Positions 50,190 through 59,990 of a stretch of DNA of 64,000 bases are shown one piece after another. The translations under genes were made by a program, and so were the position numbers. The stretch comes from Bryobacterales bacterium (GTDB lineage Bacteria > Acidobacteriota > Terriglobia > Bryobacterales > Bryobacteraceae): the NCBI GenBank assembly GCA_003162425.1, contig PMOK01000092.1, positions 4,377 to 68,376 of the forward strand, read 5' to 3'. Numbering within the stretch: position 1 is the stretch's first letter; every line of letters begins with the position of its first letter. The notes beneath the pieces are model-generated. The model made no database searches, was not told the origin of the DNA, and saw only the letters and a list, made by a program, of their open reading frames with translations.

Positions 50190-53100
50190 ATGCGTTTACG
50201 CCGCAAGCCCGGATCTTATTTCCCCCTGGTTTTGGCGTTCTTCTTCGCGACATTTCCCTGCCACGCCCAGGATTTCCACGGCAGCCTGATCGGTACCGTC
50301 AACGACTCGAGCGGGGGACGCATCCCGTCGGCAGTCATCATTATTCAAGCCATCGAATCTTCGATGGAGCGCCGCGCGAAGAGCGACGACCGCGGAGAAT
50401 TCCGCCTGGCCGATCTCGCGCCCGGCAATTATCGTGTGACCGTGCAGGCTCCGGGCTTCGCCGATGCCAATTCCACAGTGACGGTCAGCGTCAGCACCGT
50501 GCGCGATATCACCGTCGTCATGAATCCGGCGGCGTCTCAACAACAGGTGAACGTCTCCGCTACGCCCTCTTCCATTACCGCGCAGCCGATGGATACCACC
50601 AGCGCCGTGCACGGCGGCGTGGTGACTGCGCGGGATCTCGAAACCATCCCGCTCGCGGAACGTAGTTTCGCCAACATCGCTTACCTGGTGCCCGGAACCG
50701 AACCGGTGGAGCCCTCCGACCCCACCAAGGCGCGCATCACGGCTGTTTCCTTCGGCGGCAGCTCCGGCTTGAACGTCATACTCTCCGTGGATGGCATGGA
50801 CAACTCCGACGATTACATCGGCGGCTTCCTGCAGAGTTTTTCGCCGGATGCAATTCAGGAATTCGCCGTCCAGACTTCGCAACAGAATGCGGATACAGGA
50901 CGCATGGTGGGCGGCTCAGTTGAGATCACAACCAAAAGTGGAACCAACCAGTGGCACGGTGGAGCGGCCTTCTTGGAACGCGCCGCCGCTCTCAATGCGC
51001 GTTACCCGATTGAGAATCCAGCGCCGCTGCCCAAACAGCCATTCTCCAAGCAGAATTATATTGGTACACTCGGCGGACCAATCATAAAAGACAAGCTTTG
51101 GTTTTTCGCTTCCATTGAGGAAGTTCGCGAGAGCGCCAGCATTGCCTACAGTCCAGCCAGTTTGACCCAGTTCAACGCGCTATCTTCGCTGGCTTCTCAT
51201 GGGCTGATCCCCGGCGTCAGTTCAATCCCGGTTCCCAACAATGTTTCCATCCCTTTCCGGGACAATTTGGGTAGCCTGCGATTCGACTGGGCGCCATCGT
51301 CACGCCAGACGTGGTTCCTTCGGACCAGCGTGGACTCCTATGTCACCGACAACGCGCTCATACAACAGGCCACGCTTCCATCCACCGGCGCAACATCGCA
51401 TAACAACTATTTCAACGCGGTGCTCGGCCAGCAGTACATCTTCAGCCCCACCTGGCTGGGATCTCTCACCCTGGGCTTGAGCTATCTGCATCTCACAGCG
51501 ACGCGCAACTCCGACCTCGGGTTCGCATTGGCCTTTCCGATCAGCTCTACGTCGCAAACCATTTCCGGCTTCGAGACGTTTGGCGACAACCAGTTCGTCA
51601 CCCCTATCACGGCGTTTCCCATCCTGCGAAATCAGGAAAAATATCAGGTCCGCTACAACGTCACGCACTCTTCTGGAAGCCATTCGCCGAGTTTCGGAGT
51701 GGATTTCATCCATGAACCGGTGCTGAGCGGCGCGCTGCCCGCCAACACCGAAAATCTAACCATCTTCGCGCAGGATCCTACGGCATACGTGAACAATCCG
51801 GCGCAGTTCGCTGTGGACCTGACATGCACTCCTACAGCCACGCTTCAAGTTACGAGTGGAACAACCTGCTCCAGCACGCCCGCCGGTGACGGCAGCTTCT
51901 CACAAAACGTCCAGCGGCTTGGATTCTATGCACAGGATTCCTGGCGCGTGACGTCTCGCCTGACCATCAATTACGGTCTTCGCTACGATACGAGTTTCGG
52001 ACTCTTCACCGCCTCCGGCCAGTCCCAGCTCGATAACCCAGCGCTCCAGACGCTGCGCGCGCTTCAGGTTCCGTTCTTCCAGAATTGGGGAGCTCCGCAC
52101 GATTACCGGCTGGCATTCGCACCGCGACTGGGGATAGCCTACGCATTGGGAGAATCCAGAAGCACAGTCCTGCGCGCGGGTTTCGGACGCTTCTACAACG
52201 ATCTCGCGCAGAACGGCTGGGTAACGGCGTTCGCGGCCGTAAATCAGGCCCCAGGAATTTGCGTCAAACCGGGTGATCCAGGTTGTGTCCCGGGCTCGAC
52301 GAATGGTGGCGCGGGCGCGCTCATCGATCCGGCATACAAAACTCCCTATGCGCTGCATGCCACCGCCGGCGTCCAGCATTCCTTCAATCCGCATTGGATG
52401 GCGAGCGCCGAATTCACGCATGAGGCCGGCGTGCACAGCTACGCGCGATATCAATACCAGGCCGGTTACACGCTTTTCTCGCCGCTTTTCGCGAGTGACG
52501 TTGCAACGCAACAAGCAAATGTCCCTGACATTACTGTTTTTCGTTCCGATAATCGCTCCCGTTACGACGGCATGTCGCTCCACCTGCAAGGGAACCTGCA
52601 TCGATTCACGTTAATCATGAATTACACGCTATCGCGCGCGGACACCTGGGGCTGCGTACTGGGCGAGCTGTTCGATTATGTCGACGGAGTTTGCAATCCG
52701 CTGCATGCCTTCGGCCCCGGCGATTTCGGCCCTTCCGGAGAAGATGTCACGCACCGCTTCGTACTGGCTGGAACGTTGCATCTGCCGGGCGGCTTCGACA
52801 TCACCGCTCTGAGCCAAGCTGAAAGCGGCCGGCCGATCACGTTGACCACGCCCGTGGACGTGAATGGTTTTGGCGACACGCTGGACGATCGCGCCGTGGT
52901 GAATGGAGTGCAAACCACGCTCGACCAATTCCGCGGTACTCCCTACATACAAACCGATCTGCGGGTCAGCCGGCCATTCACGTTCGCTGATCGCTGGAAA
53001 GTCACCGCCTTCATCGAATTCTTCAATATCTTCAATCGCAATAATCCCGGCGCCAACTACGTTACAAATATTGCCGCTGAGCCGGCGCCAGTGAACAATC

Positions 53101-53270
53101 TGGCTAATGCCACCGCGTTCTGCCTCAACGCCGCCTGCACCAGTACGCAGCCGATCACCAGCCCGAAGCAATTGCTCGTTCCGGCCGGCGCACTCGGCGA
53201 TTTTTTCGGACCCGGGACGACGGTGGGCATCCCGTTCGCCGCGCAACTGGGAGTCCGCGTGAGTTTCTAG
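50190..53270 (+). CDS. TonB-dependent receptor, Oar-like (second copy)
   Basis: A 1026-residue outer-membrane protein. A signal peptide ends near residue 27 (TFPCHAQ). A carboxypeptidase-regulatory-like domain (about 30-115; LIGTVNDSSGGRIPSAVIII, FRLADLAPGNYRVTVQ) and a plug-like region (LPLAERSFANIAYLVPG in the variant IPLAERSFAN, NVILSVDGMDNSDDYIGG, RMVGGSVEITTKSGTNQWHG) precede a barrel that ends LGVRVSF. It is shorter than the receptor at 9799 and only distantly similar. The ATG at 50190 is used because it directly precedes a good signal peptide; no strong ribosome binding site is seen. The transported substrate is unknown. tldD follows after about 120 bp. Confidence 0.88.
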   Translation: MRLRRKPGSYFPLVLAFFFATFPCHAQDFHGSLIGTVNDSSGGRIPSAVIIIQAIESSMERRAKSDDRGEFRLADLAPGNYRVTVQAPGFADANSTVTVSVSTVRDITVVMNPAASQQQVNVSATPSSITAQPMDTTSAVHGGVVTARDLETIPLAERSFANIAYLVPGTEPVEPSDPTKARITAVSFGGSSGLNVILSVDGMDNSDDYIGGFLQSFSPDAIQEFAVQTSQQNADTGRMVGGSVEITTKSGTNQWHGGAAFLERAAALNARYPIENPAPLPKQPFSKQNYIGTLGGPIIKDKLWFFASIEEVRESASIAYSPASLTQFNALSSLASHGLIPGVSSIPVPNNVSIPFRDNLGSLRFDWAPSSRQTWFLRTSVDSYVTDNALIQQATLPSTGATSHNNYFNAVLGQQYIFSPTWLGSLTLGLSYLHLTATRNSDLGFALAFPISSTSQTISGFETFGDNQFVTPITAFPILRNQEKYQVRYNVTHSSGSHSPSFGVDFIHEPVLSGALPANTENLTIFAQDPTAYVNNPAQFAVDLTCTPTATLQVTSGTTCSSTPAGDGSFSQNVQRLGFYAQDSWRVTSRLTINYGLRYDTSFGLFTASGQSQLDNPALQTLRALQVPFFQNWGAPHDYRLAFAPRLGIAYALGESRSTVLRAGFGRFYNDLAQNGWVTAFAAVNQAPGICVKPGDPGCVPGSTNGGAGALIDPAYKTPYALHATAGVQHSFNPHWMASAEFTHEAGVHSYARYQYQAGYTLFSPLFASDVATQQANVPDITVFRSDNRSRYDGMSLHLQGNLHRFTLIMNYTLSRADTWGCVLGELFDYVDGVCNPLHAFGPGDFGPSGEDVTHRFVLAGTLHLPGGFDITALSQAESGRPITLTTPVDVNGFGDTLDDRAVVNGVQTTLDQFRGTPYIQTDLRVSRPFTFADRWKVTAFIEFFNIFNRNNPGANYVTNIAAEPAPVNNLANATAFCLNAACTSTQPITSPKQLLVPAGALGDFFGPGTTVGIPFAAQLGVRVSF

Positions 53271-53281
53271 GAACGGCGTAA

Positions 53282-53308
53282 CCGAACCGCGACCGTAAGG
53301 GAGTCGGT
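53282..53308 (+). repeat. Copy of the CCGAACCGCGA-type repeat
   Basis: CCGAACCGCGACCGTAAGGG followed by AGTCGGT. It is related to 19267-19291 and lies between the second Oar-like receptor and tldD. Confidence 0.5.
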
Positions 53309-53388
53309 GCCTTGCCCAGCAAACATTTGTATCAAACCTTTAGCCCCTTCTTCCGTCTTTGATGTTGGTACCGTAAAGGGTAATCAAA

Positions 53389-54999
53389 ATGAAACTCCTG
53401 GACCCCACTCGCCGCTTCCACCGCCGGGCTTTTTTAGCCGGCTCCGCCACCACGGCCGCATCGCTGCTCTTTGCTGAAGAGCTTTTCGGCGCACCGGATG
53501 CTGACTCCACGAAGCCGAATCCAGCGCTTGAAAAACTGGCCGCGATCGCGCTCGCCGAAGCTAAAAAGCAAGGCGCCACCTACTGCGATATCCGCATTAA
53601 CCGTTATCGCAATCAATTCTCGGGATATCGCCTGTCGCCGGAACGCGACGGCTCCAAGACCGACGAAGTTCCCTTCGTGAACGACGGCACCAGTTTCGGA
53701 TTCGGCGTCCGCGTCATCGCCAAAGGCCAGTGGGGATTCGCCGCGTCGCCGCTGGTTACGCCTGCCGAGATTGCCCGTATCACGCGCGAGGCTGTAACGG
53801 TGGCGAAGGCCAACTCCGTACTCCAAGCCCAGCCGGTGGAACTGGCTCCCACCAAAGGCTACGTCGACCGTTGGACTTCGCCCTTTGAAAAAGATCCGTT
53901 CGAGGTGCCGGTGGACGAGAAGCTGGAATTGGTGCACGGGGCAACGAGAACCGTCAAGAAAAATCCGAAGGTCTTCAGCGCTTTCGGCGGACTTTTCTTC
54001 CATTCCGAAGATAAATACTTCGCTTCCACGGAAGGTTCGTCAATTCAGCAGCTCATTATCCAGTCGAATCCTTTTCTGAACGCTAACGCCGTTGATTCGC
54101 AGAAAGGGATTTCGCGCGACCGTTCCTATCAGGTTGCTCCGCAAGCGCGCGGTTGGGAATACGTGTTGATGAGCAACATTGGCGAAAACGCTCGCCGGAT
54201 TGCCGACGAAGTAGTGGAACATCTATCGGCTCCGCCTGTCACGGCGGGCAAGAAGGACCTGGTGCTGCTTCCCAGCCACCTATGCTTGACGATTCACGAA
54301 TCCATCGGCCACTCTACTGAGCTAGATCGCGCGCTCGGCTACGAAGCCAATTACGCCGGCACCAGCTTTCTCACCACCGACAAAATGGGCAAGTTCCGCG
54401 TAGGCAGCGACGTGGTGAACTTCTTCGGCGACCGCACCACGGAATTTGGAATGTCCACCGTGAAGTATGACGACGATGGCGTGAAAACCATGCGCTTCCC
54501 CATCATCGAAAAAGGAATTTTCAAGCACTATCAGACCATCCGCGACCAGGCGCACCTGATTGGCGAGACGGAATCGCGCGGATGCTGCTATGCGGACTCC
54601 TGGTCCAGCGTTCCGTTCCAACGCATGCCCAACGTCTGGCTCGCGCCTTCTGAGAGCGATACCACCGCCGACGATTTGATCGCCGGTGTCGACGACGGCG
54701 TTCTGATCGAGGGCACCGGCAGCTACTCCATCGATCAGCAGCGTTACAACTTCCAGTTTGGCGGTGACGCGTTCTGGGAGATTAAAGGCGGCAAGAAGCG
54801 CGGCATGATTTCTCGCGTGGCTTATCAAGCCCGCACGCCCGATTTCTGGCAGGCCTGCGATGCTATCGCCGGCCGGGCTTACTGGCAACAATACGGCCTG
54901 TTCAACGACGGCAAAGGCGAGCCGACGCAGATCAACGCCATGAGCCACGGATGCGCACCGTCGCGCTTCCGCCAAATCAACGTGCTGGTAACGGACTAA
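53389..54999 (+). CDS. tldD: TldD-family metalloprotease with Tat signal
   Basis: A 536-residue protein of the TldD/PmbA family. The metal-binding HExxxH motif (LTIHESIGHSTELDRALGYE) marks the catalytic TldD-type subunit. Blocks FVNDGTSFGFGVRVIAKGQWGFAAS, EGTGSYSIDQQRYNFQFGGD and the terminal SRFRQINVLVTD fit the family. The N-terminus RRFHRRAFLAGSATTAASLLFAE carries a twin-arginine motif followed by a hydrophobic core, so export is predicted; classical TldD is cytoplasmic. The usual partner gene (tldE) starts 12 bp downstream. Together TldD/TldE cleave small unfolded peptides such as microcin precursors in other bacteria. Confidence 0.88.
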   Translation: MKLLDPTRRFHRRAFLAGSATTAASLLFAEELFGAPDADSTKPNPALEKLAAIALAEAKKQGATYCDIRINRYRNQFSGYRLSPERDGSKTDEVPFVNDGTSFGFGVRVIAKGQWGFAASPLVTPAEIARITREAVTVAKANSVLQAQPVELAPTKGYVDRWTSPFEKDPFEVPVDEKLELVHGATRTVKKNPKVFSAFGGLFFHSEDKYFASTEGSSIQQLIIQSNPFLNANAVDSQKGISRDRSYQVAPQARGWEYVLMSNIGENARRIADEVVEHLSAPPVTAGKKDLVLLPSHLCLTIHESIGHSTELDRALGYEANYAGTSFLTTDKMGKFRVGSDVVNFFGDRTTEFGMSTVKYDDDGVKTMRFPIIEKGIFKHYQTIRDQAHLIGETESRGCCYADSWSSVPFQRMPNVWLAPSESDTTADDLIAGVDDGVLIEGTGSYSIDQQRYNFQFGGDAFWEIKGGKKRGMISRVAYQARTPDFWQACDAIAGRAYWQQYGLFNDGKGEPTQINAMSHGCAPSRFRQINVLVTD

Positions 55000-55011
55000 C
55001 AGGAGCCGAAC

Positions 55012-56349
55012 ATGCTGACCAAACAGGACGCCAAAAATCTCGCGGACAAGATCCTGAGCTACTCGAAGCTCCCCGGCTGCAGTGTGAATATCAACGCTTC
55101 GGAAACCGTCTTCATCCGATTTGCAAACAATGGCATCACCACTTCCGGCTACAGCCTGGATCAAGGCGTAAGCATCGAATCCACCACCGAGGACAAGCGG
55201 ACTGGAAGCGCCAACGTCAGTGAGTGGTCGGACGAGGCGCTGCGCAACGGTGTGGAACTGGCAGAACGGCTGGCCCGGATCTCGCAACCCGACCCCGAAT
55301 TCATGCCGGCGCTCGGCCCCCAACAATATCCCGAACTCCCGAATTTCGATGTCAGCACTGGAAATTCGCGCGGCGATGCTCTCATCGGCCACGTCAAGGC
55401 CGTCATCGATGGCGCGCGCGGCGCGAAGCTCACCACCGCGGGCTTCGTGCAGCGTTCCGCAAACTGGATCGCGGTGGCGAACAAAGCCGGGCTCTTCGGA
55501 TATCACCAATACACCGACTCTACGCTCACCAACACCATGCGCAATGCCGGCGGAACCAGCTCCGGCTGGTCCACGCAGATCTCTACCTCCATCAAAGATC
55601 TCAACGGTCAAGATGCGGCGCGGATATCCGTCGAGAAATGCGTCCGTGGCGATGGCAAGAAGCGTCTGGAGCCTGGGAAATACACCGTGATTCTTGAACC
55701 GGCCGCTGTCAGCGATCTCATCGGCTACCTGGGATTCAGTTTCGGCGCTCGCGATGCCGAGCAAGGGCAATCCTTCCTCAGCAAGAAGGCCGACAAGCCG
55801 GGCCAGACGTTGCTCGGCGAAAAACTTTTCCCTGAATATATTACTCTGCGCAACGATCCGTTCAATCCCAAGCTAGCCTCGTCCCCTTGGAGCGGCTCAC
55901 TGCTCCCCAACGAGAAGATCGCTTGGATTGAGAACGGTGTGGTGAAAAACCTCTTCTACGACCGCTTTTGGGCTGAAAAAGCCGGCAAGAAACCTACGCC
56001 ATTTCCCAGCAACCTGATTCTGGATGGACAAAACCATACGCTGGAGGATCTCATCAAGTCCGCCGATAAGGCCCTGCTTGTTACGCGCCTCTGGTATATG
56101 CGCGTCCTGCAGCCGCAGACCATGCAGGTCACCGGTCTGACGCGCGACGGTGTTTTTCTGGTGGAAAAAGGTAAGGTGACGGATCCAGTGATGAACTTCC
56201 GTTGGAATGAGAGCCCGGTTCGCGTGATGCAGAACACGAAGATGTTGGCCGCGCCGGTGCGAACCCAAGGCGCTGAGGCTGGATCATCGCTCGCGCCCGC
56301 CATCCTGGCCACGGATTTCAACTTCGCCAGTATTTCCGACGCAGTGTAA
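55012..56349 (+). CDS. tldE: TldE/PmbA-family subunit
   Basis: A 445-residue partner of TldD. It lacks the HExxxH motif, as expected for the non-catalytic TldE/PmbA subunit. The blocks ADKILSYSKLPGCSVNINAS, EWSDEALRNGVELAERLARI and GLTRDGVFLVEKGKVTDPVM fit the family. It has no signal peptide: the N-terminus MLTKQDAKNLADKILSYSKL is soluble. Because TldD next to it carries a Tat signal, it may be carried across as a complex with TldD (hitchhiking) or the annotation of export for one of them is wrong. AGGAG lies upstream of the ATG. Confidence 0.86.
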   Translation: MLTKQDAKNLADKILSYSKLPGCSVNINASETVFIRFANNGITTSGYSLDQGVSIESTTEDKRTGSANVSEWSDEALRNGVELAERLARISQPDPEFMPALGPQQYPELPNFDVSTGNSRGDALIGHVKAVIDGARGAKLTTAGFVQRSANWIAVANKAGLFGYHQYTDSTLTNTMRNAGGTSSGWSTQISTSIKDLNGQDAARISVEKCVRGDGKKRLEPGKYTVILEPAAVSDLIGYLGFSFGARDAEQGQSFLSKKADKPGQTLLGEKLFPEYITLRNDPFNPKLASSPWSGSLLPNEKIAWIENGVVKNLFYDRFWAEKAGKKPTPFPSNLILDGQNHTLEDLIKSADKALLVTRLWYMRVLQPQTMQVTGLTRDGVFLVEKGKVTDPVMNFRWNESPVRVMQNTKMLAAPVRTQGAEAGSSLAPAILATDFNFASISDAV

Positions 56350-56366
56350 TCTTGGCAGCCTGTGGA

Positions 56367-56424
56367 GCAGCGCCATGCGCTGCCTTTCCTAAATGATCTA
56401 GCTTCAGATGACAGCGCATGGCGC
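56367..56424. repeat. Palindromic element between tldE and the chimeric remnant
   Basis: GCAGCGCCATGCGCTGC (56367-56383) is a hairpin by itself, and part of it recurs inverted as CAGCGCATGGCGC (56412-56424). The right copy overlaps the 3' end of the chimeric pseudogene and contributes its last codons. Confidence 0.6.
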
Positions 56425-56896
56425 CGCCTCACGGGCAACCGGAAATCCTACCTGTTCCAGCAACCGCGTGAATCGCGGGTGCGATCGCAGCTCATCATAG
56501 ATCGGATCAGCGCGCAGATAGATCATGAAGTATGATCGCTCTTCCAATCCCCGCTCCAACCGGTCTAGCGCCCTATCGGTTTCTCCTAAGCCAAGATGAA
56601 TCACCGCAAGTTGCGGTGATGCAAGGTGACGGGCCGCGGCCGCTTGTTCCATCTCCTCCAGAATCTTTCTGGCCTCGCCCGGCCGTCCGGCACGTGCGTA
56701 GGCGTAAGCCAGCGCCGCGCCGGCCTGCCGATTCCCCAAAATGCCGCCGGGCCTCTCGCGCCGCATCCTCCGATGTCAGGCCCTTCGCAATCAGTTCATC
56801 AGTACGGGCTTCGATGTGAAATTCCAGTTCGGCATCCAAATCGCGATCCAAGCGAACGCTCCGAAATACGTTCGTCAGGCGTGAAAACCAGGACAT
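56404..56896 (-). pseudogene. Chimeric remnant: ADOP permease N-terminus joined to a TPR protein C-terminus
   Basis: From an ATG at 56896, directly after the ADOP permease stop, one frame reads MSWFSRLTNVFRSVRLDRDL through EAARHF-type helices (AREARRHFGES), nearly identical to the first ~55 residues of the permease upstream. The homology stops at RRHFG. In another frame the DNA then encodes GNRQAGAALAYAYARAGRPG, LGETDRALDRLERGLEERS and LRADPIYDELRSHPRFTRLL. This is a typical C-terminal TPR tail of acidobacterial TPR kinases or regulators. The join lies near 56740 at a shared GG-AA-CGG. Neither half is complete. The stop is at 56404. Confidence 0.8.
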
Positions 56897-59569
56897 TTAT
56901 TCCTCGCGCAATGCGACGATGGGATCCACATGCGCGGCGCGGAATGCGGGTGGTAGCGCGGCCAGTGCGCAGGCGAGTAGAAAACTCGCGAGTGGCAGCG
57001 CTAGGCTCCAGAAATCCGACGCCTTCACTTCGAACAGCAGCGTCGAGACAAATCGGCCGAGAGCGAATCCTCCCGCGATTCCGATTCCCAAGCCAACCGC
57101 GATCACCAGCATCACATCCGATATCACCAGACGAACCACGCCCAACTGCCGCGCGCCGAGCGCCACGCGAATGCCGATTTCCTTGGTCCGCCGCACCACC
57201 GAGTAGCTGAGCACGCCGTACAATCCGATGGCGGCCAGCACGACTGCAACGATGGCGAAGAATCCGGCCAGCAGCGCCATCAACCGCTCGCGCAACACGC
57301 TGTTATTGATTCGCGTGGATTGCAACGTCACGTTGGTGACGCGCAGTCCGGCGTTAGAGTGATTGATCGCTTGCCGTATTGCCGGGGCGACAGCCATGGG
57401 ATTACCTGCCGTGCGTACCTCCATGACCCCGTCCGGCTGGCCCCACGGCCCGTAGACGGTCGGAGAGGTCGCTTCGCGCAGATTATTGTACTTCGCATCC
57501 TGGACAACGCCAACGATTTCTTGCGGGGCCGGACGCGGATCATCATCGAACATTTCGAACCGCACGCCTAACGGATTCTCTCCCGAAAGATAATGACGCA
57601 CGAACGCCTGGTTGACGACTACCGCAGTGGATTCCGGCCCCATGTCGCGCGCGGCAAGATCGCGTCCGTCCACCAGGCGCATCTGCATAGTCTCGAAGAA
57701 CCCCGTTGAGACCGGCAGATAACGGGGCTTGACAGATTCCAGTTGGTGGCCTGGGAAGCGAATTCCCGGCCGCATCACCCAGCCGTAATTCCCTCCAACC
57801 AGGGCCGTCATGGACATGCCCGCTGCTTGCACTGTTGGAATCCGGCGCACGCTGTCGAGTAGTTGTAAAGCAGCCAGGTGCGCTCGATCGTTCCTGGCCG
57901 GGTTCTTCATCCGTATATCAAACAGCGCAACACGGTCCTTTGAGAACCCGAGATCCACGCTCGTGAGCTTTTGGAAGGAGATCAGGAGCAGACCGCCGAG
58001 GAACAGAACGACGAAGCTGAAGCCGACTTGCGAGGCTAACAGAGGCCGCAGCAAGCCGATCTTGCTGGACTGTTTTGCGCCGCCCGCCTTCAACGCCTCA
58101 TGTGGAGAAACGCCTGAAGCGTGCAGCGCGGGCGCCAGCCCGAACAGAAGCGTGGTCGCGATGCCGATGAGGGCGACGAACCCGAGCACGCGCCACCCGA
58201 TCTGAAGGTCGAGGTAGGCAGGAAAGTCGGAGGGCGAAAGCAGGTTGACAATGGAGGGCGCTGTGGCAGCGGCAATGGCCAATCCCAGAAGACAAGCCCC
58301 GCCCGCCATCAGGCCGCTCTCTATAAGCAGTTGCTGCATCAGCCTCCCGCGTCCTGCCCCAATCGAGATCCGCATGGCCATCTCGCGTTCCCGCGCGGCA
58401 GCGCGAGCCACCAGCAAATTTGCGATGTTGGAACAGGCGATTAACAGAACCAGCGCAACCACCGTTGCCAGTATCCACAATGGCCGTTCGAAATCCATAC
58501 GAACCATAGAGGGACTGCCACTCGCTCCTGGACTCAGGATGAGCTGTGCGTTCTTGTAGTTCGGCAATTGATCCGGCGGTCCGCCTGACCCAATGAATTC
58601 ATCGGTGTGATCGCGGCGATAATTCGTAAATACGACCTGAAGGGCTTGCCTGGCCTGCTCGGACCGAACACCCGGTTTCAAGCGCCCCCAAACCTGATCC
58701 CAATCCGAAGAGGGACCTCGAGATGCCGACGCGTTCGTGTTCGGCAACCACACGTCCATTCGATAACCTGGAATCAGGCCGTCAAATCCGTTCCGAACAA
58801 CGCCGACGATCTGGAACTGCCTGCCTTGGAAACCCAGCCAGCGGCCGAGAACTGTCGGACTGGATCCGAAGCGCCGGACCCAGAAACTGTGGTTCAGGAC
58901 CGCGACTCTGCGGCCGTCGTCGGAGGCAGTCAGCACGCGGCCGATCGCAGGCTGTACCCCGAGAATCCGGAACCCGTCGCCGGAGATCCGCTGCGATCGG
59001 ACGCTCTCTTCCTCGTCGCTAGAGTCGTCGAGCGTAATCGGCTGAAGTGGCCCAGGATAGCTGATTCCGAAGAGTTCCACCTTCTGACCTGACGATTGAA
59101 CAAAACGGTCAAAAAGCGCAGCGCCGGTATAGGTGCTTTCGATCAGCGACGGGCCAAACGTGGGATAAGAGCAGTAAATCAGCTGCCCTGGATCCGGCAC
59201 CGGTAAGGGCCGAAGAATCAATGCGTCGATCAGTGAAAATGCCGCTGTGCATGCGCCAACCGCGAGCGAGAGAGAAAGCACGGCCGCAGCAGTAACCCCG
59301 GCGTTCTTGCGCAGCATTCGCAGACCGAAGCGTGTATCTTGAAACACGGATTCCAGCCACGAAATCAACTTGACCTCACGGCTCGACTCTCGCAGCAGCA
59401 GCCGGTTGCCAAAATGCCGCCGGGCCTCGCGCGCCGCATCTTCCGGCGACATGCCCTTCGCGATAAGCTCCTCAGTCCGTGCTTTGATGTGAAATTCCAG
59501 CTCGGCATCCAAATCGCGATCCAGCCGGCCGCTTCGGAATACGTTCGTCAGACGTGAAAGCCACGACAT
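56897..59569 (-). CDS. ADOP-type ABC transporter permease (MacB/FtsX-like)
   Basis: An 890-residue membrane protein of the acidobacterial duplicated orphan permease type. An N-terminal helical segment (MSWLSRLTNVFRSGRLDRDL; about 1-70) precedes a MacB-like periplasmic core domain and FtsX domains. Transmembrane helices flank each half (AAVLSLSLAVGACTAAFSLI; LATVVALVLLIACSNIANLL; ILLFGLAPALHASGVSPHEA). The C-terminal triplet (FFAIVAVVLAAIGLYGVLSY...KEIGIRVALGAR) closes the second FtsX. No ATPase gene is adjacent, hence 'orphan'. The PadR-type regulator gene lies 10 bp upstream on the same strand, as is usual. A truncated duplicate of its start follows directly downstream. Confidence 0.9.
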   Translation of the reverse strand: MSWLSRLTNVFRSGRLDRDLDAELEFHIKARTEELIAKGMSPEDAAREARRHFGNRLLLRESSREVKLISWLESVFQDTRFGLRMLRKNAGVTAAAVLSLSLAVGACTAAFSLIDALILRPLPVPDPGQLIYCSYPTFGPSLIESTYTGAALFDRFVQSSGQKVELFGISYPGPLQPITLDDSSDEEESVRSQRISGDGFRILGVQPAIGRVLTASDDGRRVAVLNHSFWVRRFGSSPTVLGRWLGFQGRQFQIVGVVRNGFDGLIPGYRMDVWLPNTNASASRGPSSDWDQVWGRLKPGVRSEQARQALQVVFTNYRRDHTDEFIGSGGPPDQLPNYKNAQLILSPGASGSPSMVRMDFERPLWILATVVALVLLIACSNIANLLVARAAAREREMAMRISIGAGRGRLMQQLLIESGLMAGGACLLGLAIAAATAPSIVNLLSPSDFPAYLDLQIGWRVLGFVALIGIATTLLFGLAPALHASGVSPHEALKAGGAKQSSKIGLLRPLLASQVGFSFVVLFLGGLLLISFQKLTSVDLGFSKDRVALFDIRMKNPARNDRAHLAALQLLDSVRRIPTVQAAGMSMTALVGGNYGWVMRPGIRFPGHQLESVKPRYLPVSTGFFETMQMRLVDGRDLAARDMGPESTAVVVNQAFVRHYLSGENPLGVRFEMFDDDPRPAPQEIVGVVQDAKYNNLREATSPTVYGPWGQPDGVMEVRTAGNPMAVAPAIRQAINHSNAGLRVTNVTLQSTRINNSVLRERLMALLAGFFAIVAVVLAAIGLYGVLSYSVVRRTKEIGIRVALGARQLGVVRLVISDVMLVIAVGLGIGIAGGFALGRFVSTLLFEVKASDFWSLALPLASFLLACALAALPPAFRAAHVDPIVALREE

Positions 59570-59579
59570 GTCGCTCTCC

Positions 59580-59909
59580 CTAACACCGTTGCAGAACGTG
59601 CGCGACAGCAGCGGTCACCTCGCGCCATCGCGACTCCTGTTCTTCAAGCTGTTTGCGCCCAGCCGTCGTGATTTCATAAACCCGCGCCCGGCGCTTGTTT
59701 TCGGTAGTCAGCCACTTGGCTTTGATCCAGCCCGCTTCCTCCATACGATGCAGCGCAGGATAGAGCGAGCCTTCTTCCACGCGCAGGATTTCGTCCGAAA
59801 TGCCTTCGATCTGCGCCGTGATGCCGTAGCCGTGCAGCGGCCCGCGCCGCGCCAGGATCTTCAGCACCAATACCGGAAGCGAACCCTGCAAAGAATCTTG
59901 TCGAGCCAT
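59580..59909 (-). CDS. PadR-family transcriptional regulator
   Basis: A 109-residue regulator with the PadR winged helix. Features are a LQGSLPVLVLKILARRGPLH start, YGITAQIEGIS, the wing-like VEEGSLYPALHRMEEAGWIK and the KRRARVYEITTAGRKQLEEQ helix. In Acidobacteria such proteins sit next to ADOP permeases and probably repress them. It is first in the operon with the permease. The ligand is unknown. Confidence 0.92.
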   Translation of the reverse strand: MARQDSLQGSLPVLVLKILARRGPLHGYGITAQIEGISDEILRVEEGSLYPALHRMEEAGWIKAKWLTTENKRRARVYEITTAGRKQLEEQESRWREVTAAVAHVLQRC

Positions 59910-59990
59910 AATCAGTTGTCTTACTCAGTAATCTTAGTATAAACCCGTCCGCCGGGATTGGTCAATAGATTTTACGTATGTCAAACTAGA

